Source: Streptomyces sp. QL37
Lineage (GTDB): Bacteria > Actinomycetota > Actinomycetes > Streptomycetales > Streptomycetaceae
Length of the DNA stretch: 64,000 nucleotides
NCBI RefSeq assembly: GCF_002941025.1
Contig: NZ_PTJS01000001.1
Coordinates: 2,790,001-2,854,000 of the forward strand
Direction: 5' to 3'
The translations under genes and the position numbers were made by a program. Numbering within the stretch: position 1 is the stretch's first letter; every line of letters begins with the position of its first letter. Shown here piece by piece: positions 46,056-54,410 of the stretch. A model generated the notes under the pieces. It did not search any database. It had not been told where the DNA came from and worked only from the letters and a program-made list of their open reading frames with translations.

Positions 46056-46088
46056 GGGCGTCCCGTGGCCGTGCCGCGCGGGGCGCCC
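46056..46088 (+). terminator. Probable terminator of the csn operon
   Basis: GGGCGTCCC pairs with GGGGCGCCC (one G-U pair) across 15 bases, 17 bp after the csnK stop. Confidence 0.6.
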
Positions 46089-46331
46089 TCGCGTACGGGA
46101 ACCGATGGGCTGTCCCGGACGTGTTCATCGCAGGGAGATCAGTCTGCTCGGGGGCCCGCACGTCCGATTGCCTTGATCGCTCGCGCTCGTCCTGATCGAA
46201 TACGGGGGACGGGGCGGGATCCGGGCATTCCTGGCGGACTGCGGCCCCTGGGGCCATACTTCTGGCCAGGACGAGTCGTCCCCCTGTCGGCCGGGGGCCC
46301 GGGCCGTCGTCATGACCGAGGGGGAGGTCAA

Positions 46332-47723
46332 GTGACATACCCGCCGAGCGGGGCCGCACTGCGGGAGCCCGAGCCGGATGTGCCGTCCGCGCCCGTGACC
46401 GTACCCGCGCAGCGCCGTGGTGTCCCGTCCGTGGCCGTCGGCCGGCTGCGCGCCGCGGCGACGACCGAGCCGGGCAGGCTACAGATCTACGGCGCCGTAC
46501 TGGCCCTGCTGGTCGTGGTGTTCGGGGCGGTCACCGTCACGGAGATCTCCGGACGGGCGTCGTCGGCCGACGACGTGGTGAAGCGCAGTCAGCCGCTGAG
46601 CGCGGCCGCCGCGAGCATCTACCGTTCGCTCGCCGACGCGGACACGATGGCCGCGAGCGGCTTCCTGGCGGGGGCGCAGGAGCCCAAGGACGTGCTCGCG
46701 CGGTACGACGCGGACGTCAAGGAGGCCTCCCGGCTGCTGGTGAAGGCCGCGGCGAGCACCGACGCCTCGACGTCGTCGCACCGGGAGATCACCACGCTGG
46801 GCGAGCTCCTCCCCGAGTACACGGGGCTGATCGAGCGGGCCAGGGCCAACAACCGGCAGGGGCTGCCGCTCGGCGGCGCCTACCTCCGGTACGCCAACCA
46901 GAAGATGACGAACGAGATCCTCCCGGCGGCCGAGCGGCTGTACGCGGCGGAGACCGGCCGGCTCTCCACCGACTCTGCCGACGCGCGGCGGTGGCCCTTC
47001 CTGTCGCTGGCCGCCGGGATCGTGGCGCTGGCCGCGCTGGTGTGGATGCAGCGGCGCAACTACCGCAGGACGAACCGCGTCTTCAACCACGGGCTGCTCG
47101 CCGCGACGGCCGCGGCCACGGTGGTGCTGCTGTGGCTGGCCGTGGGGCACTCGGTGGCCAGGGCGGAACTGCATAACGCGATGGTGAACGGGCAGCAGTC
47201 ACTCGACGTCCTCAACAAGGCCAGGATCAACTCGCTGAAGGCACGGGCCAACGAGAACCTCACGCTGGTCGCCCGGGGCGCGGTCCTGACCCCGGACGGC
47301 ACGCAGGACAAGTACGAGACCGACTACAGCACAGGCATGAAGGCACTCGGCACACAGCTCGAGAGCGCGGAGAAGCTCGCCGGCGACGACTCCGGGGGGA
47401 GTGAGCCGGTGGAGGCCGCCATCAACAGTGTGTCCGAGTGGCAGGACCGCCACAAGAAGGCCAGGGCGACGGACGACCAGGGCGACTACGACAGTGCGCT
47501 GCTGCAGATCATCGGCCCGAGGGACTCCACGGGTGAGTCCTTCGAGAAGGTCGACGGCGCACTGGAGACGGCCCTCGCACATGAGCAGGACCAGTTCGAC
47601 GCGGCGGCCCAGGACGGCCGCGGGGCGCTCGGCGGGCTTCCGGCCGGGGCCGCCGTCCTGGCCGTGCTGGGTGCGGTCGCGGCGATCGTCGGGGTCAACC
47701 GCAGGCTCTCGGAGTACCGGTGA
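46332..47723 (+). CDS. GlnX-like four-helix membrane protein of the pknG locus
   Basis: The 463-residue protein has four predicted membrane helices (about residues 50-70, 221-240, 254-275, 435-456) with two large exposed helical loops between 1-2 and 3-4. This is the topology of mycobacterial GlnX, which links the solute-binding protein GlnH to the kinase PknG. The start is the GTG at 46332 with GGGGAGG upstream; a longer frame running back into csnK is spurious. It is the first gene of the locus, so a promoter should lie in 46089-46320. Its stop overlaps a possible GTG start of the next gene. Sequence similarity to GlnX is judged from layout and neighbours, not alignment. Confidence 0.8.
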   Translation: MTYPPSGAALREPEPDVPSAPVTVPAQRRGVPSVAVGRLRAAATTEPGRLQIYGAVLALLVVVFGAVTVTEISGRASSADDVVKRSQPLSAAAASIYRSLADADTMAASGFLAGAQEPKDVLARYDADVKEASRLLVKAAASTDASTSSHREITTLGELLPEYTGLIERARANNRQGLPLGGAYLRYANQKMTNEILPAAERLYAAETGRLSTDSADARRWPFLSLAAGIVALAALVWMQRRNYRRTNRVFNHGLLAATAAATVVLLWLAVGHSVARAELHNAMVNGQQSLDVLNKARINSLKARANENLTLVARGAVLTPDGTQDKYETDYSTGMKALGTQLESAEKLAGDDSGGSEPVEAAINSVSEWQDRHKKARATDDQGDYDSALLQIIGPRDSTGESFEKVDGALETALAHEQDQFDAAAQDGRGALGGLPAGAAVLAVLGAVAAIVGVNRRLSEYR

Positions 47724-47734
47724 GGGGACGAGCG

Positions 47735-48775
47735 ATGACCAGGCCGAAGGGCTGGGCCGCACGCGGCAGACTGCGCGGCTGGGGCGGTGTGACGGGCATG
47801 GCGGTGGCCTGTGCCGTCACGGCCTCGCTCACCCTGCTGCCGCTGGCGCACGGCGAGGGGACGCTGGTCGGGCCGTACACGGGGCAGGGAGCCGCCTCCG
47901 TGGTGCCCGCGAAGGCCGAGGAGTGCAAGGACCCGGAGGCGAGCCTCCCGGCGTCGAGCGCCGACGGCCCGAGCATCGAGAAGATCAGGAAGCGCGGCAA
48001 GCTGATCGCCGGCGTCGACCAGAACAGCTTCCGGTGGGGCTACCGGAACCCGGAGGCCGAGTCCGGCACTCTCGAAGGCTTCGACATCGACCTGGTGCGG
48101 GCCATCGCGGCGAACATCCTCGGTGACCGCGACGCGGTGATCTTCCGTGCCATTCCCACCAACCAGCGCATCTCCGCGCTGGAGAACGACAAGGTCGACG
48201 TCGTCGTACGCACGATGACGATCAACTGCAAGCGCGCCGAGCAGGTCGCCTTCTCCACGGCCTACTTCCAGGCCGGTCAGCAGGTCCTGGCGCCCAGGAC
48301 GTCGACGATCACCGGCTACGACGAGTCGCTCAAGGGCAAGCGGGTCTGCACGGCGGAGGGCTCGACGGCGTACGACGCGCTGAACGAGAACTCCTTCGGC
48401 GCGGTCTTCGAGGACGAGCACGACGACACCGAGCTGGACGAGGACCAGCTGACCGTCCCCAACCAGCTCGACTGCCTGGTGCGGTTGCAGCTCGGCGAGG
48501 TCGACGCGGTGGTCACGGACAACGCGCTGGCGGCCGGCCAGGCGGCCCAGGACCCCGCGGTGGAGCTCAAGGGCGACAAGCCGTTCACCACCGAGTACTA
48601 CGGCGTTGCCGCGAAGCTCGGCGCCGACGACCTGGTGGCCCGGGTCAACCAGGTGCTGGCCGAGTACCGCCAGGGCGGTGCGGACAGCGCCTGGATGAAG
48701 TCGTACCGCACCTGGCTGGCGGAGGGCCTGCCCGGCATCGAGGGCCCTCCGGCGCCCAAGTACCGCAGCAACTGA
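47735..48775 (+). CDS. GlnH-like extracytoplasmic solute-binding protein
   Basis: The 346-residue protein has an N-terminal signal segment (GWGGVTGMAVACAVTASLTL) and a family 3 solute-binding domain of the polar amino-acid type: IRKRGKLIAGVDQNSFRWGY, GTLEGFDIDLVRAIAANILG, KVDVVVRTMTINCKRAEQVA and GEVDAVVTDNALAAGQA. In mycobacteria GlnH senses aspartate/glutamate-like ligands for PknG rather than feeding a transporter; no permease or ATPase gene adjoins here, which fits sensing. A canonical lipobox is not evident. The ATG at 47735 follows GAGGGGA; a GTG at 47720, overlapping the previous stop as GTGA, is the alternative. Confidence 0.85.
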   Translation: MTRPKGWAARGRLRGWGGVTGMAVACAVTASLTLLPLAHGEGTLVGPYTGQGAASVVPAKAEECKDPEASLPASSADGPSIEKIRKRGKLIAGVDQNSFRWGYRNPEAESGTLEGFDIDLVRAIAANILGDRDAVIFRAIPTNQRISALENDKVDVVVRTMTINCKRAEQVAFSTAYFQAGQQVLAPRTSTITGYDESLKGKRVCTAEGSTAYDALNENSFGAVFEDEHDDTELDEDQLTVPNQLDCLVRLQLGEVDAVVTDNALAAGQAAQDPAVELKGDKPFTTEYYGVAAKLGADDLVARVNQVLAEYRQGGADSAWMKSYRTWLAEGLPGIEGPPAPKYRSN

Positions 48776-48824
48776 CCCTGTCCGGGCCCTCGGGGGTCCG
48801 GCGGACGGAACGGAGAGGTGATCG

Positions 48825-50162
48825 ATGGGCGTGGCGGGATCCTTCCCCGGTTTCGCGGGGAGGCCCCCCGGCCCGGTCATGGACCGGGACGAGGCGGACC
48901 GTGCGCTGGCCCGGCTCGGTGCGGAGCACGAGGCCATCGAGACCTCGCTCCTCGCCCTGCAGGACCACGCCGGCCGCCGGCTCCTGGAGGGCGCCGATCT
49001 GACCGGCGTCACCAAGGGACGCTGGGCCGCGACCGAGCAGTCGATCACGCTGCTGTGGGGGTACTTCGACGCCTACGCGGGGGCGCTCGCCCGGGCACGG
49101 GAGATCCGGGCCGGGCGCCGCTACCCGAGCAAGGACGACCTGGCGGCCCTCACCGACATCCTGCGCGGTGACAGCGTGACCGTCGCGAACCCGGGAGCGG
49201 TCGGCCCGGGGCACTCCGGCGGCGGGCCGGCCAGGCTCTCCGAGCGGTTCACGCTGGAGGAACTGGTCGCCCGGATGAACGACCTGTACGCCGGTTCGCT
49301 GGACATGGTCGTCGCCGCGGACTCCGTGTGGTCGGCGCTGCCCGCCCGGATAGACCTGCTCGCCGCGGAGCTGCGCCGCACGCGCTCGCTGGCGCACTCC
49401 GTCGGGGTGCGACCGGGGGAGCATCCCGCCGGGGACGACCTGGAGTCGATCACCGAGGAACTGACCACGCTGCGGGTGCAGGTGATCTCCGATCCGCTGG
49501 CGTTCTGGCTGCCGGGCCCCGGCAGCGCCGCACCCGGCGGAGGACGTCCCGACACCACGCGCTACGACCGGGCGGCCCGCGCCCTGGAGGACGTACGACG
49601 AGAGATCGAGGCGGTGCTCGCGGTCCGGCAGGACGCCGAACAGCGCCTGGTCCAGCTGCGTGACGTCCTGTCCCGCGCGGACCGTACGCTCTCGGAGGCC
49701 CGGTCCGCGCGCGGCGAGGTGCTGGCGAAGATCGCCGCCTCGGAGGTGCCCGCCGTCAGCGGCCCTCCGACCGCGCTGCAGGAGCGGCTGGCCGCCGCCT
49801 CCGAATACCGCAGGCACGCCCAGTGGAACCGGCTCTCGCCGCTGCTGGACTCGCTGGAGCGGGAGGCGGAGGACGAACTGCTGCGCGCCCGGGAGTCGCT
49901 GACCTCCGTCACGGCGCCGCTCGCGGTCCGGGCGGAGCTGCGCGGCAGGCTCGACGCGTACAAGGCGAAGGTGGCCCGGCACGGCCTGGCCGAGGACCCG
50001 CTCCTCATCGAGCGGTACGACGCGGCCCGCCGGATGCTGTGGAGCGCCCCGTGCGATCTGCGCGTCGCCGAACAGGCGGTGCTGCGCTACCAGCGGGCCG
50101 CCACCGATCTGCTGACACCGCGCCGTCGGGGCGAGTACGACGGACAGGGGGAGACATCATGA
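48825..50162 (+). CDS. Unrecognised helical protein of the pknG locus
   Basis: The 445-residue, mainly alpha-helical protein has no signal peptide, membrane helix or motif that I can assign. Visible blocks are DRDEADRALARLGAEHEAIE (about 20-40), the segment RFTLEELVARMNDLYAGSLD, and heptad-like stretches VRREIEAVLAVRQDAEQRLV and LLDSLEREAEDELLRARESL that suggest coiled coil. It is encoded between the solute-binding and kinase genes and its TGA overlaps the pknG ATG by 4 bp (ATGA), so it is made together with the kinase. It may be a scaffold or a kinase substrate; neither is shown by sequence. The start at 48825 has GGAGAGG upstream. Confidence 0.75.
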   Translation: MGVAGSFPGFAGRPPGPVMDRDEADRALARLGAEHEAIETSLLALQDHAGRRLLEGADLTGVTKGRWAATEQSITLLWGYFDAYAGALARAREIRAGRRYPSKDDLAALTDILRGDSVTVANPGAVGPGHSGGGPARLSERFTLEELVARMNDLYAGSLDMVVAADSVWSALPARIDLLAAELRRTRSLAHSVGVRPGEHPAGDDLESITEELTTLRVQVISDPLAFWLPGPGSAAPGGGRPDTTRYDRAARALEDVRREIEAVLAVRQDAEQRLVQLRDVLSRADRTLSEARSARGEVLAKIAASEVPAVSGPPTALQERLAAASEYRRHAQWNRLSPLLDSLEREAEDELLRARESLTSVTAPLAVRAELRGRLDAYKAKVARHGLAEDPLLIERYDAARRMLWSAPCDLRVAEQAVLRYQRAATDLLTPRRRGEYDGQGETS

Positions 50163-52897
50163 GTACGGAGTGCCAGCGCCCCACGTGCGAGGGCAGCTAC
50201 GAGGACATGGGCGGCGGCGAGCTGTACTGCGACACCTGCGGCCTCGCACCTGTCGTGTCGCCGACGGGCATGGTGAGTTCACCGCCCACCGGCATCGCGG
50301 GCGGCGGCAGGGCGGCGGGCGGCAGGGGAAGCAGCAGCACCTCGCAGCGGACCGGTTCGCAGGCGTCCGCGCGCTCCTCGTCCCGCTCGTCGACCTCCCG
50401 GCGCTCGGTGTCCGGGCGGCTGTCCCGCTCCCTCTCCGGAGGCTCCACGTCCCGCTCGGTGTCGGTGCGTTCCTCGGGCGTCTCGACGGGCTCCTCCTCC
50501 GGGCGCGGCAGGCTGGGCGCGGGCCTGGTGCTCGTGCCCGACGTGCCTCGGCCGGACCCGCACACTGCGGTGATGGAGAACCCCGAGGTCCCCGAGCGGA
50601 AGCGATTCTGCTCGCGCTCCGACTGCGGCGCGCCGGTGGGCCGGTCCCGTGGGGAGCGGCCGGGCCGCACCGAAGGGTTCTGCACCAAGTGCGGTCACCC
50701 GTACTCCTTCGTGCCCAAGCTGCGCGGCGGCGACATCGTGCACGGGCAGTACGAGGTGGCGGGCTGCCTGGCGCACGGCGGGCTCGGCTGGGTCTATCTC
50801 GCGGTGGACAGGGCGGTCTCCGACCGCTGGGTGGTCCTCAAGGGCCTGTTGGACACCGGGGACCAGGACGCCATGGCGGCGGCCATCTCCGAGCGGCGCT
50901 TCCTCGCGGAGATCGAGCACTCCAACATCGTCCGCATCTACAACTTCGTGGAACACCTCGACCAGCGCACCGGTTCGCTGGACGGCTACATCGTCATGGA
51001 GTACGTCGGCGGGAAGTCGCTCAAGGAGATCGCCAACGAGCGCCGCACACCGGCCGGCAGGCGGGACCCGCTGCCGGTGGAGCAGGCCTGCGCGTACGGC
51101 ATCGAGGCGCTGGAGGCGCTCGGCCATCTGCACAGCCGCAACGTGCTGTACTGCGATTTCAAGGTCGACAACGCGATCCAGACCGAGGACCAGCTCAAGC
51201 TCATCGACATGGGCGCGGTGCGCAGGATGGACGACGACGAGTCGGCCATCTACGGCACCGTCGGCTACCAGGCGCCCGAGGTGGCCGAGGCCGGCCCGTC
51301 CGTCGCCTCCGACCTCTACACGGTCGCGCGGACCCTCGCGGTGCTGACCTTCGACTTCCAGGGGTACACGAACGTCTTCGTGGACTCGCTTCCCGACCCG
51401 GACAACATCGAGGTGTTCCGGAGGTACGAGTCGTTCTACCGGCTGCTCGTGCGGGCCACGGACCCGGATCCGGCCCGCCGGTTCTCCTCGGCCCAGGAGA
51501 TGGCGGAACAGCTGACGGGTGTGCTGCGGGAGGTGGTCGCCCTGCAGACGGGGCGACCGCGCCCGGCGCTCTCGACCCTGTTCGGTGCGGAGACGCGCGT
51601 GACGGACACGGCGTTGTTCGCGGAGCCGGCCGGCGATGTGTCGCGGCTCGGCGCCCGGACGGGCCCGTCCGGCGGCGCGGGGCGCTTCGGACGCCGGCGG
51701 GCGGCGGCCGTCCCCGCCACCACGCTCCCCGCCCCGTCGCTGACGGCCGCCCCCGCCGTCGCCCCCGCACCGGGGGGCGCGCCGCCCGGTGCCGCTCCGC
51801 TGTACGCGCCCGACACCCATGTCCGGGGCGGTACCGGAAGCGGCGCTGTGGCGTACCCGCAGCCCCAGGCGGCCGTTCCGGCACCTCGCTCGGCGGTCCA
51901 GGGCCCGGGCGCGCTCCCGGTGCCGCACCCGGGTGCCGGGCCCCGGCTCGCCCCGTTCGACGCGCGGGCGACCTCGCTGGCCCTGCCCGTGCCCCGGGTC
52001 GACCCGAACGACCCCAACGCCGGGTTCCTCGCCGGGGTGATGGCGTCGGCGCCCGCGGAGCTGGTCTCCGCCCTGCACTCCGTGCCCGCCGCCTCGCTGG
52101 AGACCCGGCTGCGGGAGCTCCGTGCCCGCCTGGAGATGAGCGAACTCGACTCCGCCGTGCGGGCGCTGACGGCGGTGGAGGCCCAGCACCCGGACGACTG
52201 GCGGGTGGTCTGGTACCGCGGGATCACCTCGCTGGTGACCGGTGACAACGAGAACGCCGCGCTGTCCTTCGACGCGGTCTACGACGCCTTCCCGGGCGAG
52301 CCCGCGCCGAAGCTCGCGCTGGGTGTCTGCGCGGAGGTGCTGGGGCAGCTGGACAACGCCGCGGAGTACTACCGCCTGGTGTGGGCGACGGACCCGAGCT
52401 TCGTCAGCTCGGCGTTCGGTCTGGCCCGGGTGCAGATCGCCGCCGGTGACCGGCCCGCCGCGGTGCGCACCCTGGAGTCCGTGCCCGAGTCGTCGATCCA
52501 CTACACGGCGGCCCGGGTCGCCGCGGTGCGGGCCCGGCTCCGCGAGCGGGCCCCGCACGAGCCGCTGATCGACGATCTCTCGGCCGCGGCGGACCAGGTG
52601 ACCGCGCTGCGGGGCTACGGCCTGGACGCGGTGAGACGGGAACAGTTGTCGACCGAGGTACTCGGTACGGCGCTCGACTGGGTACTCTCCGGTAGTCCCA
52701 CGGCTCAGCCGTCGGCGCAGCCCTCCCCCGCAGCCGCGGGGCCGGGGACGGTGCTCGGCAGCGAGCTGGACGAGCGGGGCCTCAGGTTCGGCCTCGAACG
52801 CTCGTACCGGATGCTCGCCCGGCTCGCGCAGCGGGGCGACGAGAGGATCGAACTGGTGGAGCGGGCCAACCGTTTCCGCCCCCGGACCTGGGTGTGA
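50159..52897 (+). CDS. pknG: PknG-type serine/threonine protein kinase with rubredoxin-like and TPR domains
   Basis: The 912-residue soluble kinase has: an N-terminal zinc ribbon (CQRPTCEG...CDTCG, residues 5-30); a Ser/Arg-rich linker (about 48-121); a rubredoxin-like CxxxxC/CxxC site (about 150-180; GFCTKCGHPYSF); a kinase domain (about 189-460) with GGLGWVYLAVD, Lys228, YCDFKVDN (catalytic Asp333) and IDMGAVRR (Asp350); and a C-terminal TPR half (about 620-905). The replacement of HRD by YCD and DFG by DMG is typical of PknG, which in mycobacteria phosphorylates the FHA protein GarA to control glutamate metabolism. An FHA gene lies downstream here. The first zinc ribbon and Ser/Arg linker are additions relative to the mycobacterial protein. 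Confidence 0.92.
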   Translation: MSTECQRPTCEGSYEDMGGGELYCDTCGLAPVVSPTGMVSSPPTGIAGGGRAAGGRGSSSTSQRTGSQASARSSSRSSTSRRSVSGRLSRSLSGGSTSRSVSVRSSGVSTGSSSGRGRLGAGLVLVPDVPRPDPHTAVMENPEVPERKRFCSRSDCGAPVGRSRGERPGRTEGFCTKCGHPYSFVPKLRGGDIVHGQYEVAGCLAHGGLGWVYLAVDRAVSDRWVVLKGLLDTGDQDAMAAAISERRFLAEIEHSNIVRIYNFVEHLDQRTGSLDGYIVMEYVGGKSLKEIANERRTPAGRRDPLPVEQACAYGIEALEALGHLHSRNVLYCDFKVDNAIQTEDQLKLIDMGAVRRMDDDESAIYGTVGYQAPEVAEAGPSVASDLYTVARTLAVLTFDFQGYTNVFVDSLPDPDNIEVFRRYESFYRLLVRATDPDPARRFSSAQEMAEQLTGVLREVVALQTGRPRPALSTLFGAETRVTDTALFAEPAGDVSRLGARTGPSGGAGRFGRRRAAAVPATTLPAPSLTAAPAVAPAPGGAPPGAAPLYAPDTHVRGGTGSGAVAYPQPQAAVPAPRSAVQGPGALPVPHPGAGPRLAPFDARATSLALPVPRVDPNDPNAGFLAGVMASAPAELVSALHSVPAASLETRLRELRARLEMSELDSAVRALTAVEAQHPDDWRVVWYRGITSLVTGDNENAALSFDAVYDAFPGEPAPKLALGVCAEVLGQLDNAAEYYRLVWATDPSFVSSAFGLARVQIAAGDRPAAVRTLESVPESSIHYTAARVAAVRARLRERAPHEPLIDDLSAAADQVTALRGYGLDAVRREQLSTEVLGTALDWVLSGSPTAQPSAQPSPAAAGPGTVLGSELDERGLRFGLERSYRMLARLAQRGDERIELVERANRFRPRTWV

Positions 52898-54261
52898 AGA
52901 TGTCACAGAGCCACCAGCGGGCCTCCTTGCCGGGGTGCCCCAGCTGCGAGGAACCGCTGGAGCCGGGCGACCTGTTCTGCGGTGCGTGCGGGTACGACCT
53001 CTCGGCCGTGCCGGCACCGCCCGCCGACCGTCCGACGGTCGCCATCACCGTGCCCGGGCGGAGCGCGGGAGCGCCTGCCGCCGGCGGTCCGGTGGAATGG
53101 CCCTCCGTCTCCGGGACGGACAGCTCGGACGTACCGGCGCCCACGCACCGCCCGGCCGATCTCCCGGGTGTGGACTCGGGCGGCAAGCCCCTGTCCGCGG
53201 CCGAGGGTGCGGCGGTCCGCTTCGACGAGCCGGACGCCCCGGAAGCCGCCGCCCGGGCCGACGCCGCCGGCGACTTCGAACTGGCCGCCCCCGACCCGCG
53301 TACCGCGGAGCACGCCACCGCCGCTGGGGCGGCGTCCGGTGCCAAGGTCTGTGTGGCCTGCCGCTCGGGCCGTGTGGACACCGACGGCTACTGCGAGAAC
53401 TGCGGCCATGCCCAGCCCCGCGAGCGCGACCACATGGAGCAGGAGCTCGGCTCGGTAGCCGCGGTCAGCGACCGGGGGCTGCGCCACCACCGCAACGAGG
53501 ACGCGTTCGCGGTGTCCTCCACCGCGCTGCCGGACGGTTCACCGGCCGTCGTCGCCATCGTGTGCGACGGGGTCTCGTCGGCGAGCCGCCCCGACGAGGC
53601 GTCGGCCGCGGCGGCGAGCGCCGCCAACGAGTCGCTGCTGGAGTCGCTGCCGCGCGGTACGCACGCGCAGCAGGCGATGCACGACGCGATCCTGGCCGCG
53701 TCCGAGGCCGTCAACGCCCTGGCCCAGGACCCCGGTCAGGCGTTGGAGCACGATCAGCACCGTCATCAGAACGCCCCGGCCTGCACCCTGGTCGGCGCGA
53801 TCATGGCGGGCGGTCTGCTGGTCGTCGGCTGGGTCGGCGACAGCCGGGTCTACTGGGTCCCCGAGGACCGCTCCCACCCGCCGGCCCGGCTCACGGAGGA
53901 CGACTCCTGGGCGGCGCAGATGGTGGCGACCGGCCTGATGAACGAGGCGGAGGCGTACGCCGACGAGCGGGCCCACGCCATCACCGGCTGGCTCGGCGCC
54001 GACGCGTACGAACTGGAGCCGCACACCGCGTCGTTCAAGCCCGACCGGCCCGGCCTGGTGGTGGTCTGCACCGACGGACTGTGGAACTACGCGGAGGCGG
54101 CGGCGGAGATGGCCGCGGCCGTGCCCGCCGACGCGTACACACGGCCGCTGCACGGCGCCCAGGTGCTGGTCGGTCACGCCCTCGACGGCGGGGGCCACGA
54201 CAACGTAACAGTGGCGCTGCTGCCGTTCGCCGTGGCGGCGCGAGGGGCAGGATCGGCCTGA
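52894..54261 (+). CDS. PP2C-type serine/threonine phosphatase with two zinc ribbons
   Basis: The 455-residue protein begins with a zinc ribbon (CPSCEEPLEPGDLFCGACG), continues through about 115 low-complexity residues, has a second ribbon (CVACRSGRVDTDGYCENCG) and then a PP2C domain (about 185-450) with SDRGLRHHRNEDAFAV, AIVCDGVSS, VVGWVGDSRVYW and HDNVTVALLPF supplying the metal-binding aspartates. It is the natural antagonist of the kinase encoded just before it, like PstP. The GTG at 52894 overlaps the kinase stop as GTGA; an ATG at 52900 is the alternative start. Paired ribbons also occur in the FHA protein of the cluster and may help these proteins meet. Confidence 0.9.
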   Translation: MKMSQSHQRASLPGCPSCEEPLEPGDLFCGACGYDLSAVPAPPADRPTVAITVPGRSAGAPAAGGPVEWPSVSGTDSSDVPAPTHRPADLPGVDSGGKPLSAAEGAAVRFDEPDAPEAAARADAAGDFELAAPDPRTAEHATAAGAASGAKVCVACRSGRVDTDGYCENCGHAQPRERDHMEQELGSVAAVSDRGLRHHRNEDAFAVSSTALPDGSPAVVAIVCDGVSSASRPDEASAAAASAANESLLESLPRGTHAQQAMHDAILAASEAVNALAQDPGQALEHDQHRHQNAPACTLVGAIMAGGLLVVGWVGDSRVYWVPEDRSHPPARLTEDDSWAAQMVATGLMNEAEAYADERAHAITGWLGADAYELEPHTASFKPDRPGLVVVCTDGLWNYAEAAAEMAAAVPADAYTRPLHGAQVLVGHALDGGGHDNVTVALLPFAVAARGAGSA

Positions 54262-54410
54262 GCCGCTCGCGGTCCGCCGGCCGCCGGCCGGCGTCCCGCC
54301 TGTCCCCGCGCCCTTCTCGTCCCGCGCCACGTGCCCGTGTCCTACGCCCTGAACTCTGTCCGCCCACCTGTCTTCGTCCGACACATGTGGAGCATCGAGG
54401 AGCCGATCAG

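Noticed and set aside
46332..48775. Amino-acid ABC importer
   Set aside because: A solute-binding protein is present but the membrane protein lacks an EAA loop and there is no ATPase; the context fits sensing for PknG.
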